Assembly: GCA_945859605.1 (NCBI GenBank)
Contig: OX243824.1
Location: forward strand, 33,356,766 to 33,420,765
Origin: Lumbricus rubellus
Lineage: Eukaryota; Annelida; Clitellata; Crassiclitellata; Lumbricidae
Length of the DNA stretch: 64,000 nt
Direction: 5' to 3'
Position numbers and translations under genes: made by a program. Positions within the stretch are counted from its first letter, which is position 1. Each line of letters opens with the position of its first letter. The notes beneath the pieces are model-generated. The model was not told the DNA's origin, searched no databases, and was given only the letters and a program-made list of their open reading frames with translations. Shown here piece after piece: positions 1 to 11,165 of the stretch.

Positions 1-240
1 CAGTGATGTAGAAAGAGGACATTAGTTGTTGGTTTGCCTTCCTGGTAGCTGTTTAAACTCCGGCAACTGTTACAATATTCTCATTAAGAATGCACGTTAC
101 AATCGACCAGTGACTTTGTACTTAACTTTATTTGGCATAAAGTTAAAAACACCCCTCGGTCTTCCAAGTGGGAGTGGTATCCACCTTCTAGGTTTTTCAC
201 AAATCAAACGTCTTTCGTTTGGAATAAAATTTTGACGTTT
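1..240. other. unassigned host DNA
   Basis: I see no convincing gene or repeat here. The stretch ends where the (AAAT)-type tail of a LINE fragment begins. Confidence 0.5.
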
Positions 241-948
241 TATTTATTTATTTATTTATTTCGGAAATTTATATAGCGCCTCTTCAAGGTAGGCTACTCA
301 GAAGCGCTCCCGGCCCAACCACGGCTAAATAAAACAGTCTTTAGGTTCTGAAGGAACAGAGCGGAGTGACCTCTGGGAATTAAGCGCAATGCAACAGGAA
401 GACCATTCCAGGTGGTAGGACCAGCAACTGAGAATGAACGACGCTGTCGCATAGCAGTCCGCGCGCGGGGAACCAGAAGCTCAAATTTGGTTCGCCGATC
501 GAAGGATGGATCGACGCAGAACTCCTAAGGTGGAACAGCAGAGTTCTCGAAGATATGGTGGAGCTAGTCCTTCAATGCACCGCCTAACCAAGGCACAGAC
601 CCTGTATGCAATCCACTGTTTAGAAGGGAGCCAGTGTAAGATATCCCGCATATAAGATGAGACATGGCCATATTTTGGGATATGACCAACAAGTCGCGCC
701 GCAGAGCGGAGGACTCGTTCCAGGCAGTCAATCCGGCCAGCCGGTAGTCCATAATAGAGGGTGCTACAGTAGTCAAGGCGAGAAACTACGAAAGAGTGAA
801 CAAGAGTAGAGGCAGCACTAAAAGACAGAGAGCGTGAGACCACCTGAAGTTGACGCAACTGGTAGTAACAGCTTCGGCATAGAAGGTTTATATGCCGAGT
901 GAAAGTCAGCTCTTGATCAAAAATAATACCAAGGTCCCGCACAAAAGG
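241..948 (-). mobile_element. LINE 3' fragment (CR1/L2-like reverse transcriptase C-terminus)
   Basis: Read on the minus strand, the open frame at 481-942 matches the C-terminal part of CR1/L2-type reverse transcriptases: an RDLG(I/V)xFD start, SRLDYC, YGLP, AARLV, LHWLP and LRSA blocks. The rest of the C-terminus continues in another frame toward 300, so the copy carries at least one frameshift. It ends in a short (AAATA)-type tail at 241-262, the usual 3' end of such elements. No endonuclease or catalytic FADD part is present, so this is a 5'-truncated relic. A related copy on the other strand lies at 32160-32985. The clade is assigned from motif pattern only. Confidence 0.75.
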
Positions 949-960
949 TGAGAATGTAAT

Positions 961-1300
961 CAGAGGAAACTAATGCTAAGGCGTAGGTAGCTGTACAGGG
1001 TTCACTGGCACACATTTTGAGCAAATAAATTTCATGATACATCATAGGCCTACCGTTCAAAAGTTATACCCGATAGACCCAAGGTACAAGAGGGGTGGAT
1101 ACCACCCCAACCCCCTTAGATTTTCGCCTATGATTATGTTATCGGTCAATTGACATTAAGAGACACAAATTTATCATTCTCTATGGGGAATGTGAGGCTA
1201 CATTTTGATGGTCACTGAATTGTCTTTTGACAACCGGAAGCGCTCAAAATAAATTAAAATATATATAAAGGTGTTTTATTTTCATACAATTTTCCTGTTT
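961..1300. repeat. dispersed repeat related to the TTAA-flanked MITE at 40443-41332
   Basis: This stretch shares several blocks with the intronic MITE at 40443-41332: a 'gttcaaaagttatac' block, a 'ggggtggataccacccc' block, a 'tctatggggaatgt' block and a 'ttgacaaccggaagcgctca' block, in inverted order and orientation. I could not place its ends, so it is probably a partial copy. Confidence 0.5.
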
Positions 1301-1312
1301 TTCTTATTATAA

Positions 1313-1420
1313 CTAGGGCTGTTGATCTAATCGCGTTAACGCGTGCGATCAACGCGTTAAAAAATCCGATTTAAAATTTTAACGCATTGATCGTAGGCCT
1401 ACGCGTTATTAAATTAGATC
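1313..1420. repeat. hAT-like transposon end (tentative)
   Basis: A TAGGGCTGTTGATCTAAT block is followed by palindromic CGCGTTAACGCG and GATCAACGCG motifs. This resembles the ends of hAT-type nonautonomous elements that begin TAGGGCTGTCAATCGATTAA in many animals. No matching second end or target duplication was found. Confidence 0.35.
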
Positions 1421-1873
1421 TGAATTCAAAATTAAATATTTTATTTGCAACCAAGTTTTTTTGCAAGATTTCGCCATGGCCACCTCACATCGTGAACTCA
1501 ATAATTATCAGTTGGTGTCCCTAGACAGCGGGATTATTTTATACTTTTAGGACCTCCCTTTTTGTAAAAAATGTTTAAGATGTGTAAACTTATCGTCTCG
1601 AGTTGGTCTGCAAGACGCATGCAGCGGTGAGTCGCAGCGTGAGACTCGACGAAAATACTAGATAGTAGAATATAAAGTTAATCTTCTATTATAAGGCTAA
1701 GACTAGTATAATAATCATGCTGTAGCTTTGAATTAGACCTACAAGAACTTGTGTCTTTCTTGCCAGTGTGGTCCAGAAGCGAGACTCATGATAGCCCTCA
1801 TCTCAAGCACCGAGCAGTGGTAGGCCTATTGACAGCTGACAAATATTCAAGAAATTAAGCAGGGTTCTAGGAT
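1421..1873. other. unassigned host DNA
   Basis: No gene or clear repeat structure is visible. It may be the interior of the hAT-like element whose end lies just upstream. Confidence 0.4.
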
Positions 1874-2113
1874 GATTGACCACCGGACGATTGACCACCG
1901 GACGATTGACCACCGGACGATTGATCACCGGACGATTGACCACCGGACGATTGATCACCGGACGATTGACCACCGGACGATTGATCACCGGACGATTGAT
2001 CATCGAACGATTGATCACCGGACGATTGACCACCGGACGATTGATCACCGGACGATTGATCACCGGACGATTGATCACCGGACGATTGATCACCGGACGA
2101 TTGATCACCGGTC
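1874..2113. repeat. 15-bp minisatellite, 16 copies
   Basis: Sixteen uninterrupted units of GATTGAYCACCGGAC occupy exactly 240 bp. Most variation is a C/T alternation at one position. Because the unit length is divisible by three and holds no stop codon in several frames, it creates spurious open frames on both strands; none is a gene. Confidence 0.95.
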
Positions 2114-2129
2114 TCGTGGTTAATTAACT

Positions 2130-2480
2130 AAGGATGAAGGAAAATTGTCGTGTAGTTATCGCTAGTAAAGATAAACATCGTCGGCTTCAGTTAATCCTTA
2201 AATGTATGTTATGTTATGTTATGTTATATGCTACATACAGCAAATAGCACATTGCAATTACTACGCATTCCAACTAGACATCTTTTGTTCTTTACGGTCA
2301 AAGGTCCATCGCAGTCCATCAAAGTTTAAAAACAGACCGGAATAGCGATCTCTGCATGTAACTTAGCTTGAAAGAAAAATGTCGTATTTAGCCTATCGTT
2401 AGTAAAGATAAACATCGTCAACTTCTTTTAATTCTTATAGGCCTATGTACATAGGCCTACATCAAATAGCACATGGCAAT
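2130..2480. repeat. two degenerate direct copies of an about 110-bp segment
   Basis: The block 'agtaaagataaacatcgtc' followed by 'aaatagcac' occurs at about 2164-2250 and again at about 2401-2470. The first copy also holds a short ATGTT repeat. The segment is not otherwise recognised. Confidence 0.55.
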
Positions 2481-2679
2481 TATGGACAAACAAAGGGCAA
2501 AGGGTCTTACTTACTTGCGTGTAGGCCTAGTTGCCGATTTATCTTATTAGTTACCTGTTTAATAGCGCTTGACAGTCGTTTTAGTATAGGCCTATTTTCA
2601 CATTTCACTTCTTATGATTTCATTGCAAATTACATACATTATGTTAGCCTCGTTAGCTACACCGGTAAGCGCGAACGGC

Positions 2680-3049
<370 letters not shown>

Positions 3050-3224
3050 TTATGTGGTAGATTGCAGGGGTTATTTTAACGTGCAGCTGGACACAAAGTG
3101 TGTAGTTGGAAAACGAATTTGTGCAGTTGAAAATCAGGTTTTGTGCAGTTACTTTTTTACGCACAACATAATAAACAATGTAAGTAGCTAATATATTTTA
3201 ATTAAACTAATTGTAACAATATGT

Positions 3225-4205
3225 GTCAAAATTTGTGAAGACACCTTTTTTAGTTTTCAAAATTTGTGAAGACATCTTTTTAGTAGTGATTGCAAAATTT
3301 GTGAAGACACCTTTTTTAGTTGTCAAAATTTCTGAAGACGCCTCATTTTAGTCGTCAAAATTTCTGAAGACAACTTTTTTAGTTGTCAAAATTTCTGAAG
3401 ACGCCTCATTTTAGTCGTCACAATTTCTGAAGACATCTTTTTTTAGGTGTCAAAATTTCTGAAGACACCTTTTTTAGTTGTCATAATTTCTGAAGACACC
3501 AGTCCTTATTTTAGTCGTCAATATTTCTAAAAACACCTTTTTTAGTCGTCAAAGTTTCCAAAGACAACTTTTAGTTGTCAAAATTTCTGAAGACACCTTA
3601 TTTTAGTCGTCAAAATTTGTGAAGACACCTTGTGTCAAAATTTCTGAAGGCATCTTTTTAGTCGTCAAAATTTCTGAAGAAATCTTTTTTTAGTTGTCAA
3701 ATTTTGTGAAGACACCTTTTTTAGTCGTCAAAATATGTGAAGACACCTTTTTGGTTGTCAAATTTTCTGAAGACACCTTTTTAGCTTTCAAATTTGCTGA
3801 AGACATCTTTTTTAGTTTTTCAAAATTTGTAAAGACACCTTTTTTTGTTGTCAACATTTGTGAAGACACCTTTTTTAGGTGTCAAAATTTCTGAAGAATC
3901 CTTTTTTAGTTTTCAAAATATCTGAAGACATCTTTTTAAGTTGTCAAAATTTTTGAAGACACCTTGTTTTAGTCGTCACAACTTCTGAAGACACCTTTTT
4001 TTGGTGCCAAAATATTTCTGAAGACATCTTTTTTTAGTCGTCAAAATTTCTGAAGGTGTCTTCAGAAATTTTAAACAACTAAAAAAGGATGTCTTCAGAA
4101 ATTTTGACACAAGGTGTTTGTGTCAAAATTTCTGAAGACATCTTTTTTAGTTATTTAAAATTTCTGAAGACACCTTTTTAGCAGTCAAAATTTCAGAAGA
4201 CCATC
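3225..4205. repeat. 1-kb degenerate minisatellite, unit about 35 bp, with an inverted segment
   Basis: About 28 units of the form GAAGACACCTTTTTTAGTYG followed by TCAAAATTTCT run through this stretch. Units vary by substitution and by the length of the T run. Near 4053-4112 the orientation flips (GTCTTCAGAAATTTT, CAACTAAAAAAGG) and then flips back. No coding potential is seen. Confidence 0.9.
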
Positions 4206-6099
4206 GGAAACGGTTTCTTAATATCTTTCGCCTAATTTCATGTTTTTTTTCACTATGTGCCAGTGAATAATATTCAATTATTTTTTTTACATTTTCCATT
4301 TCGGATGGTGTAACACTATAATGGCCTAAATGCTGGAACACTCTAAGCCAGGAGTGGGAGAGGCGATCTTATTTTTCAACAGACCCGAGACAAACAACAC
4401 AGCAGAAAGCGCCAATGGCAGCTAACAGAAACTCAAATAAATGTTTGCCCTGAGCGAGGCTTGAACCCTGTAAAGGTTTCAAATTACCCCCGCCTAAACA
4501 TACCCCCCCCCCCCCCTGGTAACTTGAAACCGGTTTCAGATTACCCCCGGAAACTAGATTTGCATCAATCATCACATTTATTGCACTAAAAAATCAGAAA
4601 AATGATCCCGCTGCTTGTTTGGGTCGGAAGATTTTCATCCGTCATCCCACTTCGTGGTTTGTTATGAATATTTTCATCTGTAACTAAAATACTAAATCGC
4701 CGCTGAAGTTACATGGAGAAATGGCTTCGAGGCTATTATTTTTTCCGATTAAAATGACTATTCAGTTTATCGACCAGCGTTCTCTCAAATGAGATATGGA
4801 CCCCCAATCTACGGACCCCTACAATAAACTGCCTCATTATCTTTACAACTACGGAAAAATACCCGCAGGGGCGGAAAGCAAACTTGTGGTCGTTGCATCT
4901 AATTATTTACTCGTGAGAACTACATCTGGCTACTTTTACTACCCGCCTTTTCCTTCGTCGTCATTTACACTATGAGAACATCGAATAACTCAGGCCACCT
5001 TGTCGCTGTTATAAGCTGACTTCGACGAAGAATTCTACAGCCTTTGAGTGGAACTGTGAGCGATTCATGCATCAACGCATCGCAATTTTTTGTTGGCACA
5101 TTTCTGTTTCAATGAAACAATGTAATTCGTGAGCATCAGATTTAATCAATGCGTTTTGTCGAGTTTCATGGACCTTTGAGGAAGCATTCACCGTTTCACG
5201 TTTTGAACATTTTTCGCCAACAATTAACACTAACAAGATTTTTCGTAGCATTTCTCTTGTCTTCATTGAATCTAAGCTCTCTCCATAACACCAACTGTTA
5301 AGCAGGCCAAGGGCCTATACTGTAGTAAACAGAAAAATAGTTTTTAAATGAAATATTTACGACCGTATCTTCAATTAATGACTTTCACAGATGATTCAAA
5401 TTGTCGTCTCATGTCATGCTATAATTATGTCTTGCAGGAAGGACACGCCGTGGTCAGCTTCTCCTGTTTACAGGGTTCATCTCAACTTCGAAGGCGTTTA
5501 TTTGCTGACGACGACGACCAGAATCATTTCGATTTTTCAATTGAGCCTAATTTTTATTTGAAAACGGATGAAACGAAGTCGTACAATACTTTTGACATCT
5601 TCTTCCAAATCGCCAACATCAGATTCTGTCTATAACCCACTAGTAGACCTACAGTAAACAGTAGATTTCTCTCTCAACGGAATCTTGACGTTTGGAGTTC
5701 ATGATCTTCGTGGACAAGGGTAAGGAATCGACAGTTATTCTTCTTCACTTAATTACTGCTTATGATGACACTGTTGACCATTAACTTGTTCTGCATAATT
5801 ATTGTTGTGAGATTTCTTGTTCCGAACGAAACATCTCTGTCGACTCATTCAGTCAGCACAGCGCTCGTGAATAAGCTGGTGCCATGCGCCTGGCTTTCGA
5901 GTGGCGCTTTAGAAATGTGGAGATTACTATAACACGCTAAAATTACAGCTTGAGATAATTGGCCTCCTGAGTAGACTCTTTTAAATCAAAGCCTGAAACT
6001 TATTTGTTTGCTAAGGCTTATCCCGCAGTTAGCCGTTTGTGAGGCGCCCTTGTAGCGGTATGATCGAGTTATGGTGCCATATAAATTGTCGTTATTATT

Positions 6100-6100
<1 letters not shown>
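4206..6100. other. unassigned host DNA
   Basis: No reliable gene is seen. A pair of inverted blocks (GAAACCGGTTTCAGATTACCCCC and its neighbour at about 4470-4555, around a C-run) suggests a small repeat. The open frames at 4147, 4369, 5072 and 5348 show no family features. Confidence 0.4.
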
Positions 6101-6925
<825 letters not shown>

Positions 6926-7199
6926 TGCTGTTGCTGCCATTGTGTTCATCGTCACCACCAGTATCATCATCATCATCTAGCTAGGAGGAAACTAATGGTT
7001 TGGCATGTTGAAGGAGATATGTCTTAAATGTAAACACAAAAATGCTGATGAAGGTTAAAATTGTGATCGTGTTTCACGGTTTTGGGGCGGCCCACACAAA
7101 TGTCAGGTATCCCATAACGGTATCCTATCAACTTACAGGGCGTCGTATTATTATGATACACGAAGGACGATTTAGATGCAATGCAACATTGCCATAATT

Positions 7200-7400
7200 C
7201 TTCTTCTTCAGTCTTTTGCTGTTGAGCAGGTTGTGACATGGGCGACCTCGTGATCCCCTCCGACCTCCGCCATCCCGCTCTGTCCTGCGCCTTTCTCTTG
7301 GTGGTACCATATACATCTCCGTTATCGAGATCACTCAGCATATTTAATCTTTTTCTTGCCATAATTAAGTTGTACCTCATTCATTGGTCTAACAGAATTA
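7200..7400 (-). mobile_element. possible LINE reverse transcriptase tail
   Basis: On the minus strand a short frame carries a K(R)KAQDRAGWRR-type segment, which resembles the conserved C-terminal tail of RTE-like LINE proteins (RDRxxWR). The copy is very short and shows no catalytic motifs, so the assignment is weak. Confidence 0.35.
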
Positions 7401-8816
7401 CCACAGCGGGATCTTTGATTTATAAAACCTATCTAATTCATGAGTATCCCGTAATGATAACAGTGAGAAGTGTGTCACAATAGTAAAATTGTAGACTCTG
7501 GCAGCTGCTAGGGAAGCGTGACAGCATGAGGCATGCGAGATAATTGTGTCTATGTAGCCTAATATTCTATAATTGTGAGGCGATCTGACAAATTCAGGCT
7601 TATGCGGCACGTTAGCATTTTGAGGTAATGGTCGATTTGAGTGAGAGGTCACAGGTCGACTTTTACCTTTTTTCCTCTTCGTTCAGTGCACTGTGTCATC
7701 TCTAAGTAATCGCCAAGTGCCAAAGCTAAAATCCGTCCGGAATTTTTTTAAATTAATTTTATTTGTGAATGTCGCATCTTTCCAAAATGTCAAAATCGGA
7801 CTTTGTTAGGCTATGCATTTTCAATGCATTATCGTCGGTCATAATAGCATAGCCTTACACCTCTATTGAGCTTGATATTCTCTGAAAGCTGAGACTGTGG
7901 GCTAACAAATGGCGGTCACATAAATTATGCTAATTATTTTCAGGCCATGATAATAAACAGAATATAGAGGCAGCCTTAGTAAATAAACGAAACTAGGGTG
8001 AAACCTTTACCTGACGTTTCCCGAAAACTGCACTATCGGAGTTTCAGACACTAAAATATTCATAACTCGGTCAAATATCGAGATATTGGATCAGAATAGG
8101 GCTTGTTTTAAAGAGAAATTTTTACTGTTTAACATGGTATTAAAATGTCATTTTCGATTTAATAACATAATCCTGGTTTTGCCAGATCGCATCACAAATT
8201 CGTAAAAGTGCCAACTTTTTTAAATGCACATTTTATAAATAGCGGCCCCATTGTTTCTTCAGTTTCTTTTGCTTTGGATGCATGACAACAGATAAGTTAC
8301 CGTAAACCCGAAGACATTATTCATGATTCTAAAATCTCAATAAAACTTCATAAAAATTAATGTGTTTCTCGTGCCTACAAAAAGCAGATAGGGACTCGGC
8401 GAACCAAAGACGGAACATCTGAACTGAGGTCCAGCTATAAAAGACATCGAGGCACCGAAGTTTGCATGCAGAGAATAGACCAAAACAGAGCGTCATAAAG
8501 AGAAGGAAATTGATTCACTGAGAGCAACACTTGCGCTCAGTTGGTATTGCTGAAAGGAAATGAGGAATGTAAGATTTGACATAGAATGAAAACTTTCAAC
8601 ATGACTTATTTATTGATTTATTGTTTGATGTGTATTGAATGGCAGCATATTAGCAGCTAACACGTTAACAGAATACAGGCTACTGCTAAAGTTGCAACCA
8701 TGACGGCATTTGACATTGAACAATTACTTTAGCCTATTCATGATATTTTATCATTGGACTTAATTAATAAATGTCTATCATGTTGTTTGTGTTTCTGCTT
8801 TAAAGACGAAATCTCA
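7401..8816. other. 5' flank of the glycosyltransferase-like gene
   Basis: No gene or repeat is recognised. The region should contain the 5' untranslated part and promoter of the downstream plus-strand gene, but no clear TATA box or splice structure can be claimed. Confidence 0.4.
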
Positions 8817-9429
8817 ATGGAAAAGTCAAAGATGAAAGTTATTTTCTGTCTGATGATATTTGCAATTGCAATCCCCATTCACATCCTGAATATGAATAGA
8901 CCTATGCCGACGAAGTCCTCTTTATCAGAAGAAATCGAATTACGACTTAAATGGACATCTACTCAAGTTTTGAAAGAATGCGTCTCAACCGATTTAAGTA
9001 TTGATAGAAATGACAAAGTTACAAAGTTACTAGGAGCAAAGAAAGATGGCTCTAACAGTCGGATGATAAAACGATCAAATCCTTGTTGTCAGACGGAGAA
9101 TTCTCGTCTGCATTGGAACCAATTCAGTTTAAAAGATGTCTCAGGGTGGATGAATGATGTGATTGTTGAGGGTAGAATAAATTCGTCCAGAAATTACGCA
9201 GTGTTTTCTGCAACTACGGACAACAATTCAGAGGACTACATGTTTTATTTACCGCTTACGACACTTGCTTGGAAGAGGATAGGATTCAATAGCGTCATTT
9301 TGGTGGTTGGCTGCCCGAACAAATCTCTCTCAGATCCCTCAATTCGTTACGTTCTTTCAAGATGCATTGAACTTGATGCAGTTGTTATACACCTTGCTTC
9401 ACCAGCTGAAAATGCAATAACCATCAGTC
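8817..9429 (+). pseudogene. glycosyltransferase-like type II membrane protein, 5' coding part (interrupted by Polinton 1)
   Basis: This is the first half of a host coding sequence cut by element 1. The first in-frame ATG is at 8817; the frame is open further upstream but only with non-ATG codons. Residues about 7-24 form a hydrophobic signal anchor after a short Lys-rich tail, giving type II topology as in Golgi enzymes. The frame enters the target duplication at 9424-9429 and resumes exactly at 24540. The two parts together give 1269 bp, or 422 residues, with no internal stop. In this assembly the protein is broken after about residue 204. The glycosyltransferase assignment rests mainly on the downstream half. 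Confidence 0.75.
9424..9429. repeat. target site duplication of Polinton 1, left copy
   Basis: TCAGTC directly precedes the left terminal repeat and is repeated exactly at 24534-24539 after the right one. A 6-bp duplication is the hallmark of Polinton integration. Confidence 0.97.
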
Positions 9430-9572
9430 AGTAGTAATAGAATTAACAAGCTCCGCCATTTTGAAAGAAGCTAATAAAGCAGATAAAATGGTCAGCTAAA
9501 ATTCTTAAGTGTTTTGGATAAGATGCGTCTTTTCTATTGGATGTCGTGCACCGAACAGCATAAGCAAAGCCA
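9430..9572 (+). repeat. left terminal inverted repeat of Polinton 1
   Basis: 143 bp, matching the reverse complement of 24391-24533 base for base by eye. It begins AGTAGTAATAG. It is unrelated to the terminal repeat of element 2 beyond the first six to seven bases. Confidence 0.95.
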
Positions 9573-9634
9573 GACTGGTGGACAACAAAACTCAACACAG
9601 CTGGCGTTTAGAAGCTTCTAGGTCAGCAAGGAAA

Positions 9635-10708
9635 TTAAGGTCGTAAGAATACCGCCGAAAAGTCTCTAGCTAATATATTTAGTGCGATGTGCGAATAAAC
9701 GAATATCTCGATAAAATCGGTGTTGGTTACGAAAACTATGCCACTACCGGTTGAATTGTTATACGCAGCTCCCGTTCCTCCTCCGCCCGCAATTTGCATG
9801 TAATTCGCCCCATTTTTATACAGGTAGACGTTACCATGAGCGGTATTAGTGTCACAAAATTCTATGTACGTCGAAACGAAATAGTATCCGGCTTTTCCGG
9901 GAGTGACACGAGTCAGTCTCGTACTTATGCCAGCATCGGTTTTGAATCTTACACTATCGAAAGAAACTCTTGTGTGAGTTTGAGCGTTTACGGCTTGACG
10001 AGTGAAAGAATGAATGCTAAGCGCGGGACCGATTGAGATAGAATCTACATACTGCTTCGTAGCTGCATCGCTGGCGCTGTTGGGATCGTGTAGACCTGTA
10101 ATGTAACCATCATGCATAAAGATGGTTGTATGCACATTTATTTGAGATGAAATATTGTATTGCGTCGACTTAACCATCTCTAACATGATTTCATTGTTTA
10201 TTCTAAAACGAAATCCATCCATCGATTGTAATGTAATAGGATTGTTTAACGAACATTGTAGTTTATTTCGTATACTACCTAAGAAAATAGTGAATTCTTT
10301 ATTATCTCCTCTCAAGTCCTTACAACCCATTGAACGCAGACGATCGGAGCCAACGTTTAAGATTAGATCACCAGTCATGGTATCACCAGTCTTAGACACC
10401 TTCAATGTAACTTGTTCATTAACGTATTTCTTATTCGTCAAATGATTATCGTTGGACGGAGAATCGTCGTGATTTGTTATCAAATCAATGGCTTGACCCC
10501 AACTTAAGGCCTCATCCATTCCTGCTGTCAAAGGCTTCGTTGTAGGCAGTCCTTTAATTTTGTGACCACCCATTTTTAGATTTCCAGTCGCGGGGTTTGT
10601 TCCATCCAATCGAAGAAAACTAGCATTTATTTGGCTAAGAGTAACACCACCAGCGATTACTCTTTGTGATGAACCAACATCAGTATGACCAAATTTATCA
10701 ACAGGCAT
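9635..10708 (-). CDS. virion fiber protein with C1q-like head
   Basis: A 357-residue protein that probably projects from the virion vertex and binds the host cell. The N-terminal tail (MPVDKFGHT) and the next 140 or so residues are shared with both fibers of element 2. They contain bacteriophage tail-fiber-like shaft motifs: FLRLDG, TGNLKM-GGHKIKGLP, GDLILNVGSDR and SDAATKQYVD. The last 120 residues look like a C1q/TNF-type jelly roll: FDSVRFKTD, TPGKAGYYFVS, VYLYKNG, FIEIFVY and a terminal FSAVFLRP. It is the first gene after the left terminal repeat, and only 18 bp separate it from the protease gene. An ATAAAATG context precedes the start. The fiber role is inferred from fold, not homology search. 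Confidence 0.75.
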   Translation of the reverse strand: MPVDKFGHTDVGSSQRVIAGGVTLSQINASFLRLDGTNPATGNLKMGGHKIKGLPTTKPLTAGMDEALSWGQAIDLITNHDDSPSNDNHLTNKKYVNEQVTLKVSKTGDTMTGDLILNVGSDRLRSMGCKDLRGDNKEFTIFLGSIRNKLQCSLNNPITLQSMDGFRFRINNEIMLEMVKSTQYNISSQINVHTTIFMHDGYITGLHDPNSASDAATKQYVDSISIGPALSIHSFTRQAVNAQTHTRVSFDSVRFKTDAGISTRLTRVTPGKAGYYFVSTYIEFCDTNTAHGNVYLYKNGANYMQIAGGGGTGAAYNNSTGSGIVFVTNTDFIEIFVYSHIALNILARDFSAVFLRP

Positions 10709-10726
10709 TTTATATAATAATAATTT

Positions 10727-11149
10727 TTAATGCAAGCCATTTATAACTTCTTGGAAATTCATTCCATCACCCACCATCTTCGTCACATACAGACACAAAT
10801 GACCACAAAATACTTCGTTATCGGGTTGTATTCGCTCACTGTTATATAACACTGGACGGCGTAAATACTTTATCAGTTCCAGAGGGGGAGGAAGGCCGTA
10901 ACTATCGAAATATATTTTCTCATTACCGCTCTTTAAGAAAGCGCACCAATGCTGACCGGTTCCTTTAGAATCATCTAGATTCAATATCCCACACTCATTC
11001 CATCCAGGTTTCTTCGGCAGCTCGTCTCTGAGAAATACTCCTCTGAAATTATTTATGTTTAGTTTCTTAGCCGCTTCGATTAGATCCACATTCGATAAAG
11101 GAATATTAGGTAACACAACTCCACAGACATCGATTTGTTTGACGCTCAT
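10727..11149 (-). CDS. PRO: adenain-like cysteine protease (virion maturation)
   Basis: A 140-residue C5-type protease that should cleave capsid precursor proteins during virion maturation. The triad is visible: His67 in GQHW, Asp82 in FDSYG, and Cys119 in CGHLCLYV, in the order and spacing of adenovirus protease and Polinton PRO. The length is short compared with adenain (about 200 residues) but normal for Polintons. A GTTTATATTTAATAA stretch lies directly before its ATG, the same as at the hydrophobic virion gene. Likely substrates are the pVI-like and glycine-rich proteins, which carry LxGG or VxGG sites. Confidence 0.92.
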   Translation of the reverse strand: MSVKQIDVCGVVLPNIPLSNVDLIEAAKKLNINNFRGVFLRDELPKKPGWNECGILNLDDSKGTGQHWCAFLKSGNEKIYFDSYGLPPPLELIKYLRRPVLYNSERIQPDNEVFCGHLCLYVTKMVGDGMNFQEVINGLH

Positions 11150-11165
11150 TTATTAAATATAAACA

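Noticed and set aside
1803..2127. Open frames with repeated HRTID, TGRL or NRPVI units on both strands
   Set aside because: They come from a 15-bp minisatellite whose unit length keeps frames open; no other coding sign.
8754..8816. Upstream extension of the glycosyltransferase-like frame
   Set aside because: It starts with TTG, not ATG; the Cys-rich extension may be untranslated or part of an exon not resolved here.
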